From contig CAYWZW010000067.1 of the NCBI GenBank assembly GCA_964462945.1, positions 1-28,850 on the forward strand: DNA of 28,850 nt, read 5' to 3'. Positions 23,060 to 28,850 of the stretch are shown one piece after another (the first letter of the stretch is position 1; every line of letters starts with the position of its first letter). Origin of the DNA: GCA-020343675 sp964462945. GTDB taxonomy: Bacteria; Planctomycetota; Phycisphaerae; Sedimentisphaerales; Anaerobacaceae. Under the pieces are notes generated by a model. The model was given only the letters and a program-made list of their open reading frames with translations, was not told where the DNA came from and made no database searches. A program made the position numbers and the translations under genes.

Positions 23060-23554
23060 ATGTCAGGTGAAGGGTCAGTGGTGAAAGAAATTCGAGCTAA
23101 TCGGTTCATCCTTGAAGATGAGAACGGCCAACCACGCGCTGAACTGTCGATGGTCGAAGGCGGACCGAGTTTGGTGCTGCGTGACAAGAACGGCGAGGAG
23201 CGCGGCGCGCTGACCGTGGCCAAGGAAGGGACGATGCTGGGGCTGCATGATGGGAACGGCGAACTCCGTATCTTTCTGTCGGTGGACGAGAACGGGCGCC
23301 CAGGGCTCTCGCTTCTTGATGAGAACGGAGACCTTCGTAGCGTGCTGACGGTGCTCAAGGACGGGCTGGTAGACTTTTCGCTTATGGACGAGAACGGCGA
23401 GATTCGTGCAGAGCTTCAGGTAGCTAATGGACGGACCATGCTGGGCCTGTACGACGAGAATGGCAAGCCTCGCGCCGGCCTGACTGTGGATGAGGACGCA
23501 GCTTCGCTGTCCTTTTATGACGAGAATGGCAAGCGGATTTGGTCAGTGCCATAA
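23060..23554 (+). CDS. Tandem DENG-repeat beta protein
   Basis: The ATG at 23060 (MSGEGSVVKEIRANRF) has GAGGTG about 5 bases upstream; a start eight codons earlier is open but lacks this. The 164-residue product consists of about six 22-23-residue repeats of the form DENGxxRAxLxVxxxGxxLxLx, for example DENGEIRAELQVANG and DENGKPRAGLTVDED. Alternating residues suggest beta hairpins stacked in a solenoid or propeller. No signal peptide, so it stays in the cytoplasm unless exported in a non-standard way. The acidic D-E-N-G turns could bind calcium, but that is a guess. The function is unknown. A promoter-like pair lies upstream. Confidence 0.8.
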   Translation: MSGEGSVVKEIRANRFILEDENGQPRAELSMVEGGPSLVLRDKNGEERGALTVAKEGTMLGLHDGNGELRIFLSVDENGRPGLSLLDENGDLRSVLTVLKDGLVDFSLMDENGEIRAELQVANGRTMLGLYDENGKPRAGLTVDEDAASLSFYDENGKRIWSVP

Positions 23555-23614
23555 GCGGCTTGGTTTCTTTGAGGTTGCATCAGATAGCATGAATCATAAT
23601 AAGGAGAAACAACG

Positions 23615-23950
23615 ATGACGAACGATTACAGTTATGGATGGGAGAAGCTCCATCTGGCAGTGCATTGTCTTGCTGGACATGGAGACCGGAGACATCGCCT
23701 TGCTGATGCCTTATTGGCCTTAGACGTTCTTGTAGTCAGACCAGAAGACAAATACCTTCCAGAGGAAATACAAGCTGAATTCATCGAATTTTGGAAGGAA
23801 ATGACGTCAGTAGCAGCAAGCGGAGATGAAGGCACAATTGCGGCAACGGTGAATTCACTCGATGAAATGGGTATCGCTCGTGCGATAGAGAGAATTATCA
23901 GCTTTTACGGTACGGTCTGCCGTTACCAAGAGCCGCTGAAGGGCCGATAG
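23615..23950 (+). CDS. Hypothetical 111-residue protein
   Basis: AAGGAG lies 9 bases before the ATG. The soluble, mostly helical product reads MTNDYSYGWEKLHLAVHCLA, then GHGDRRHRLADALLALDVL, PEEIQAEFIEFWKEMTSV and a final helix ending in YGTVCRYQ. The pattern looks like a small helical bundle. I do not recognise the family. It lies 60 bp after the ENG-repeat gene and may be co-transcribed. Confidence 0.72.
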   Translation: MTNDYSYGWEKLHLAVHCLAGHGDRRHRLADALLALDVLVVRPEDKYLPEEIQAEFIEFWKEMTSVAASGDEGTIAATVNSLDEMGIARAIERIISFYGTVCRYQEPLKGR

Positions 23951-24045
23951 AACGCCCCAAATCGACAATCTCAGCCGTCGCCGGCGGGATTGGTTCTTAC
24001 AGGTTGACTGCGACTTTTTTCTGTGGGCAAGGCCGGAGTCGCTAT

Positions 24046-24051
24046 TATAAT
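24046..24051 (+). promoter_or_regulatory. Possible -10 box upstream of the lipoprotein gene
   Basis: A perfect TATAAT occurs 70 bp before the lipoprotein gene. No convincing -35 box at 16-18 bases; TTGACT lies 36 bases upstream, too far to pair. Weak call. Confidence 0.3.
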
Positions 24052-24120
24052 TGTGATCATGCGAGGCGTCGTAGGCGTACAACCAAAAGGTGAAAACGCT
24101 ATTCGGGAAAGGGAGACATT

Positions 24121-24456
24121 GTGAAAGCGACAGTCCTAATCTTGCCGTTGTGTTCTATCCTATGCGGCTGCCGGACGATGGCCTGGTATCAGCCGGGCCG
24201 GACGCTGGCTCAGGCCAGCCGTGACTGTGAGGAGTGCCGCTACGAGGTAATGAAATTTAGCAGCCCATTTGCTGCCTCTGCCAAGCCGATAACCGCTGAA
24301 GGCAGGTTTTTGGGCCCGGAGTCGGAATTTTTCACGCAATGCATGAAGCTCCGGGGCTATGTCCTGACGGATGTGTCTGCGCGGGTAAAGGCCGGCCAAC
24401 TGAAGGTCCGTCATGGAGAGGGACTCCGCTTGAGTGACACAGTGGCAGGCGAATAA
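24121..24456 (+). CDS. Small predicted lipoprotein
   Basis: The gene begins with GTG at 24121 after AAGGGAGA. The product has a short basic start, a hydrophobic stretch and the lipobox LCG-C (MKATVLILPLCSILCGC), so it is likely lipid-anchored at Cys17. The mature part has a CEEC pair and a third Cys near FTQC, which may form disulfides. It contains MKLRGYVLTDV, the pattern of small outer-membrane lipoproteins in which a short domain carries a glycine-rich helix-strand turn. No function can be named. Length 111 residues. Confidence 0.72.
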   Translation: MKATVLILPLCSILCGCRTMAWYQPGRTLAQASRDCEECRYEVMKFSSPFAASAKPITAEGRFLGPESEFFTQCMKLRGYVLTDVSARVKAGQLKVRHGEGLRLSDTVAGE

Positions 24457-24623
24457 CGGAAGCAGGCGCTAATGTCCATTATGCTTGCTTAGTCTGGTCG
24501 CCGGCGACAGCGGCAGTCAGCCGCCACCACTCGCCCACGCGCCTGACGCTGAATTCTCTGTGGTATGGTATGCCCCAGACGAGCGAAACGTGAAAAAGAA
24601 CCTGACTGGAAGGAAAGACCATC

Positions 24624-25205
24624 ATGGGACAGAACGTGCGAAAGGCAAACAGGACAAAGGTTCAGGAGGGCGTCATCGAAAGGCACTTGAGACAGTTGTT
24701 TGAACTCAAATTGCGTGAGCGGATCAAGCGTCACCTCGAAGTGAAACCTCACCCAATTGTGGCAAATCACCACTATTCAACGGCTTCAGCAGAGTGTATG
24801 GAATTATTTTGGGATGGCTATTTCTATGGCTGCATAGCCCTTGCACAATCAGTGGCAGAAGCACTCGTAAAATTCCTTTGTGAAAGGAATGGTTGGTCGC
24901 CAGGTAGAGTCTTCGAGAAAAATGTCGATACACTACTTAGGAGGAATTTTATTTCAGATGCGATGAAGGGGTGCCTGCTTCAAATATGGGACAGACGGCA
25001 TGACTATCACCATCTTAACCCAACGATAGAGACCGATAGAAAAAAACTTGAAACGCTTGCAAGGGAAAAAATGAGACTTCTTAGCGATGTGGAAGCCAAC
25101 ATATTCCACTTCACATGGGTTGGTGGGAAGATAGCTCCAACACACCCTAAGTATTGGGGTATAGATGGTGGAAAAGCAGACGTTTACCTTCGGTTCGAAT
25201 TGTAG
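24624..25205 (+). CDS. HEPN-like protein (DUF4145-like), hypothetical
   Basis: GGAAGGAAAG lies about 6 bases before the ATG. The 193-residue helical protein has two possible R-x4-H pairs in WDRRHDYHHLNP (Arg124/His129 and Arg125/His130), at the position where HEPN proteins have their RNase motif, after a helix with FYGCIALAQSVAEALVKFL. HEPN proteins are often toxins or defence nucleases. Here the pair could equally be structural, since many DUF4145-type homologues are poorly characterised. No antitoxin-like nucleotidyltransferase is next to it. The small membrane gene follows 30 bp later. Confidence 0.7.
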   Translation: MGQNVRKANRTKVQEGVIERHLRQLFELKLRERIKRHLEVKPHPIVANHHYSTASAECMELFWDGYFYGCIALAQSVAEALVKFLCERNGWSPGRVFEKNVDTLLRRNFISDAMKGCLLQIWDRRHDYHHLNPTIETDRKKLETLAREKMRLLSDVEANIFHFTWVGGKIAPTHPKYWGIDGGKADVYLRFEL

Positions 25206-25235
25206 CCTTTTCATTGGTGCTTCTCGGGAGAGTCT

Positions 25236-25481
25236 ATGAGAATTCTTGCGATTATAGCCAATGCAATCTTTATGGGAGCAGTCACCGTCGCATTTGTGAC
25301 TGAAGCTGACGCTACAAAGACAAGTGAGTGGCTGGTCTTGCTCCTCATACTTGTGACTCCAGCGTTGAGTATCGTAGCGCTTCTTCTTTGCAGTGGGAAG
25401 TCTTGGATCTCGTTGTGGTGCGAGAGAAAAGCCTTAGAGGAAAAGAAGAAGATCGAGAACATGCGAAGCGAAAATGCATAA
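25236..25481 (+). CDS. Small two-helix membrane protein
   Basis: GGGAGAG precedes the ATG by about 4 bases. The 81-residue product has two hydrophobic helices (about 3-22 and 32-52), the second followed by WISLWCERK and a charged, helical cytoplasmic tail, EKKKIENMRSENA. Topology suggests both ends inside. It is 30 bp after the HEPN-like gene and may be its partner: small membrane proteins often accompany HEPN or toxin genes. That link is inference. Confidence 0.65.
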   Translation: MRILAIIANAIFMGAVTVAFVTEADATKTSEWLVLLLILVTPALSIVALLLCSGKSWISLWCERKALEEKKKIENMRSENA

Positions 25482-25654
25482 TCACAATGCGCGGTGCCAT
25501 AGAAGACATGGGTTCGAATCACTATATGATTTCCAGCATGGCCCGCCATCACCATGTTGCCCGCCGCACCCACAAACGCCCACGAATCCGCGCTGTAAGA
25601 CTTGGGGCCGGGAAACTCTTGTTTAGAGACTTTTGTTCCCGCCAGCGGATTTGG

Positions 25655-27457
25655 TTATTCCGAATCTGCGGAGTCGAGGATGCTCATGAAGGCTTCCTGG
25701 GGGATTTGGACGGAGCCGATGGTCTTCATCCGCATCTTGCCTTCCTTTTGCTTTTTGAGCAGCTTCATCTTTCGCGTGACATCCCCCCCGTAGAGTTTGG
25801 CGGTTACATCCTTGCGATACGCCTTGATAGTTTCTCTGGCAATGATCTTGCCGCCGATGGCCACCTGGAGCGGAATCTCGAATTGATGCCGGGGGATGGC
25901 CTTGCGAAGGCGGGTGATGAGTTTTCGGCCGCGAGTCTCAGCCGTGCTTCGGTGAACAATCAAGGAAAGGGCGCCGACAGCAACTTTATTGACAAGAATA
26001 TCCATCTTGACCAGGTCGCTCGTTTCAAATCCCGTAAACTCGTAGTCCATGGTCGCATAGCCGTGGCTTATGCCCTTAAGGACGTTGTAGAAATCATAGA
26101 CGATCTCAGCGAGCGGTGCTTTGTATTCGAGCATAACACGGGTGCCGCTTATGTAATCGGTCTTGAGCAAGCTGCATCGTCGAGTCTCCGCCAGCTTCAT
26201 AATGTCACCAATCGACTCGCTTGCCGTGATTATCTCCAGCAGAACAAACGGCTCACGCAGCTCGGCAATTTTCGTCATATCAGGCAAATCGCTTGGCGAA
26301 TCAATCCTGATCACCTTGCCGTCTCTCGTTAAGACTTCGTAGCTGACCGTTGGAGCCGTCTGGACGACATCTATGCCATGCTCTCGTTCGAGACGCTCCT
26401 GAATAATATCCATGTGCAGGAGCCCCAGGAACCCGCACCGAAAACCAAAGCCCAGGGCGGGTGAATTGTGGGCGACGTAGGAAAAACTTGCGTCGTTAGG
26501 CGCCAGCTTCTCAAAGGCCGCTCGAAGTTTGGGATAATCAGTATTATTGCCGGGGTAAAAGTCCGAAAACACCATCTGGATCGGCGGTTTGTAACCGGTC
26601 AGCGCCTTCTCAGCGGGCTCGGCGTCGTCGGTGATTGTGTCCCCGATGGTCACATCGGCCAGCTCGCGAATATTGGCGATCACATAACCGACCTCGCCCG
26701 CACTCAGCTCATCTACCGGCGTCATCGCGGGTGTGAACTTGCCCAGCTCGGTCACGGCATAAGTCCTGCCGTTGCCCATAAAGCGAATTTTCCGCTTGAG
26801 CCTGAGTCTTCCCGCGAATACCCGGACGTAACATATTACGCCCCGATAGTCGTCACAGTGACTATCGAAAATCATCGCCGCCGTCCGCTCGTCGCCTCGG
26901 TCGGGCGGAGGCGGAAGAAGCGTGACGATGGCCTCCAGCAGCTCCGGAACCCCCTTGCCTGTTTTGGCGCTGATCTGAAAGCACTCGTTCTTCCTGATCC
27001 CTATCGCGTGCTCAATTTCCTCCGAGGCAGCCTCGGGCTGGGCCGCCGGGAGGTCTATTTTGTTCACCACCCCGATCAGCTCGACGTTGTTTTCAATGGC
27101 CAAATGGGCGTTGGCGACCGTCTGGGCCTGCACGCCCTGTGTCGCATCAACCACCAGAAGCGCCCCCTCGCACGCCGCTAAAGCACGCGAAACCTCGTAA
27201 TGAAAATCCACGTGCCCGGGCGTATCAATAAGGTTCAGCATGTACTTTCTTCCTTCGTGCTCGTAGTCCAGAGCAACCGCGGAAGCTTTTATGGTGATGC
27301 CACGCTCGCGTTCAAGCTCCATGTCGTCGAGGATCTGATCCCTCCTGTCGCGTTCATTCACCCTGCCGGTAAGCTCCAGTATCCGGTCGGCCAGCGTGCT
27401 CTTGCCATGGTCGATGTGCGCTATTATCGAGAAATTTCTTATGTGTTCAGTACTCAT
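25655..27457 (-). CDS. lepA: Elongation factor 4 (LepA), translational GTPase
   Basis: The 600-residue GTPase back-translocates or remodels stalled ribosomes. GTPase motifs are complete: AHIDHGKSTL (residues 13-22), DTPGHVDF and NKIDLP. The LepA-specific C-terminal region is present (GGKIIARETIKAYRKDVTAKLYGGDV, split from the usual CTD), and the final KMRMKTIGSVQIPQEAF confirms the family. ATG at 27457 fits the family start (MSTEHIRNFSIIAH); the frame is open nine codons further without a good site. It lies 77 bp downstream of hemW, a common pairing in bacteria. The cytoplasmic/ribosomal protein is universal in bacteria and ordinary here. Confidence 0.97.
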   Translation of the reverse strand: MSTEHIRNFSIIAHIDHGKSTLADRILELTGRVNERDRRDQILDDMELERERGITIKASAVALDYEHEGRKYMLNLIDTPGHVDFHYEVSRALAACEGALLVVDATQGVQAQTVANAHLAIENNVELIGVVNKIDLPAAQPEAASEEIEHAIGIRKNECFQISAKTGKGVPELLEAIVTLLPPPPDRGDERTAAMIFDSHCDDYRGVICYVRVFAGRLRLKRKIRFMGNGRTYAVTELGKFTPAMTPVDELSAGEVGYVIANIRELADVTIGDTITDDAEPAEKALTGYKPPIQMVFSDFYPGNNTDYPKLRAAFEKLAPNDASFSYVAHNSPALGFGFRCGFLGLLHMDIIQERLEREHGIDVVQTAPTVSYEVLTRDGKVIRIDSPSDLPDMTKIAELREPFVLLEIITASESIGDIMKLAETRRCSLLKTDYISGTRVMLEYKAPLAEIVYDFYNVLKGISHGYATMDYEFTGFETSDLVKMDILVNKVAVGALSLIVHRSTAETRGRKLITRLRKAIPRHQFEIPLQVAIGGKIIARETIKAYRKDVTAKLYGGDVTRKMKLLKKQKEGKMRMKTIGSVQIPQEAFMSILDSADSE

Positions 27458-27534
27458 CAATAGTCCGGCGTCCGGTCCGTCCAAATATCAAAACTGTGTA
27501 TTTTAACATTCTTGGCAGCCAAAAGCAATTTATG

Positions 27535-28689
27535 TTAGACGAGTGCAAAGTCGCACAGAATCGAGTCGGCGATTCCAAGCGCCTGGCGCGTAAGGAAAAT
27601 CCGCCCGCCGTTCTTCTCGATCAAGCCCCGTTCCTGATACGTCCGAATCGGCTCTGCAAACAGTTGCATCGGGTCAAAACCGGTCTGGCTTCTGAATTCC
27701 GCCAGATCAATCCCACACCGGCGGCGCAGATTCAGAACGGCCGTCTCACACGCCCGTTCGCGCCCGAGGAGCATTTCACTCGACTCGACCGTACTGGCGC
27801 CGCTTGTGACTGCCTGAGCATACTTGTTAATATCAGCGAAATTTGTACTCCTTGTGCCCTTCTGATACGACGTTGCTCCGGGCCCAATGCCGGCATAGCT
27901 GCCGTTTGCCCAGTAGTTGAGATTATGTCTGCACTCGAAACCGTGCCTGGCAAAATTTGATATTTCGTACTGGGCAATGCCGGCCCGTGCCAGTTCGTCA
28001 ATGGTTAGCTCGTACATTGCCCGGTCAATATCCTCATCGATGGGTTTTATCACCCCGGCCGCCAGATCTCCGCCAAGGGCGGTCTGGTCTTCATAAGTGA
28101 GGCTGTAAGCGCTTATATGGCCCACCGCCAGTGCAATCGCCGCCCGCAGATTGTACGTCCATGAGTCGAGACGCGACCCCGGAACGGCAAAAATCAAATC
28201 CAGACTGATATTGTCAAAACCCGCCGCCCTGGCTTCCTGGACCACCCGGGGTATGCAACCAGCAGTATGGCCTCTACCCAAAAAATCCAGCTCCCGCTGA
28301 ATAAAAGACTGCGCCCCGATGGAAAGCCGATCGACCCCTGCTCTGCGCAGCTCACGCAGCAGCTCCGTATCCACCTGGCCGGGATTGATCTCGACGGTAA
28401 ACTCTTCTGCCGCCGGGCATCGCTCCGCCGCCTGGCTGACCAGCCAAAGCAGATGTTCCTGCGTGAGAGAACTCGGACTCCCGCCGCCGATGTAAATGGT
28501 TCTTATACCCTCGCCCAGCTCATGCCGCTCCATCTCGGCAATCATCGCACGAACAACAGCACCTGCATCGTATTGGACAATGGGCTCGGAGTAGAAACCG
28601 CAGTAGCGGCACTTGGTCCGGCAAAAGGGAACGTGAACATATAAGCCGGAGGCGTCTGAAACAGATTTTGAACCACAGTCACCGAACAT
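27535..28689 (-). CDS. hemW: HemW-type radical SAM protein (heme chaperone)
   Basis: The 384-residue radical-SAM protein has the CxxxCxxC cluster motif (Cys23, Cys27, Cys30 in PFCRTKCRYC), the glycine-rich IYIGGGSPSSL and the HemW-type RHNLNYWANGSYAGIGPGA. HemW proteins insert heme and are not coproporphyrinogen oxidases, although they are often annotated as such. Start chosen at the ATG at 28689 (MFGDCGSKSV), with AGGG just upstream; a start 31 codons earlier is open but lacks family support. It precedes lepA in the same direction. Confidence 0.93.
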   Translation of the reverse strand: MFGDCGSKSVSDASGLYVHVPFCRTKCRYCGFYSEPIVQYDAGAVVRAMIAEMERHELGEGIRTIYIGGGSPSSLTQEHLLWLVSQAAERCPAAEEFTVEINPGQVDTELLRELRRAGVDRLSIGAQSFIQRELDFLGRGHTAGCIPRVVQEARAAGFDNISLDLIFAVPGSRLDSWTYNLRAAIALAVGHISAYSLTYEDQTALGGDLAAGVIKPIDEDIDRAMYELTIDELARAGIAQYEISNFARHGFECRHNLNYWANGSYAGIGPGATSYQKGTRSTNFADINKYAQAVTSGASTVESSEMLLGRERACETAVLNLRRRCGIDLAEFRSQTGFDPMQLFAEPIRTYQERGLIEKNGGRIFLTRQALGIADSILCDFALV

Positions 28690-28797
28690 TTTCCCTGACC
28701 TGCACTGCTGGTGGCATTCGTACGACCGCCTGACAGAGTTTACCAGAAAGCAGACGTTCGTAAAAGGAACATGATTCGTCACGTAATGGGCAAAGAT

Positions 28798-28824
28798 TAG
28801 GGATAACAGGGTAGATCGTATCCC
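28798..28824. promoter_or_regulatory. Hairpin upstream of hemW containing an I-SceI-like sequence
   Basis: GGGATA at 28800-28805 pairs with TATCCC at 28819-28824 over a 13-base loop. The sequence TAGGGATAACAGGGTA at 28798-28813 equals the first 16 of the 18 bases of the I-SceI homing endonuclease site. It is in the leader region of hemW. Function unknown. Confidence 0.35.
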
Positions 28825-28850
28825 CTTAGCAACAATTCATCTTTGGTTGC

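Overview
The window looks like part of a bacterial chromosome of moderate GC. Gene content fits a planctomycete-type organism (Phycisphaerae-like is my best guess): an NADH dehydrogenase operon without nuoEFG, a hemW-lepA pair, and an integrase that reads out through a tRNA gene. The taxonomic call is inference from gene style and was not checked by any search.

Layout. (1) Positions 1-4190 hold ordinary or accessory chromosomal genes: a cytoplasmic trypsin-like protease, a leftward pair of a DMT transporter and a CDP-alcohol phosphatidyltransferase, a STAS-domain protein and a tandem ACT-domain protein. (2) tRNA-Asp(GTC) at 4314-4388, with a good promoter, is the insertion site of an 8.5 kb integrated element bounded by a perfect 50-bp direct repeat of the tRNA 3' part (attL 4339-4388, attR 12776-12825). 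Most of the element is one leftward gene train: HTH regulator, small ORF, winged-helix protein, repeat-rich protein, terminase-small-subunit-like protein, three small unknowns, zinc ribbon, AlpA-type excisionase and tyrosine integrase. A rightward membrane/coiled-coil gene and a leftward small gene sit at its right end. (3) Positions 13124-22601 are a tightly overlapping nuoABCDHIJKLMN operon with its own promoter, encoding the 11-subunit form of complex I. (4) Positions 22602-25481 are an accessory patch: hairpin repeats, a gene fragment, an ENG-repeat protein, a small unknown, a lipoprotein, a HEPN-like protein and a small membrane protein. (5) Positions 25655-28689 are hemW followed by lepA on the minus strand.

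The most interesting observation is in the element. The integrase gene has no stop codon of its own at attL: it reads through the att core in antisense to the tRNA and stops inside the tRNA D-loop. The same att core at attR is read in exactly the same phase and continues into a 59-codon open tail inside the element. In the excised circle the integrase would therefore be about 533 aa with a different C-terminus, against 475 aa when integrated. This could be a built-in switch of integrase properties between integrated and circular states. The gene set (integrase, AlpA, zinc ribbon, Nu1-like terminase small subunit, no capsid genes) also suggests a phage-satellite-like element.
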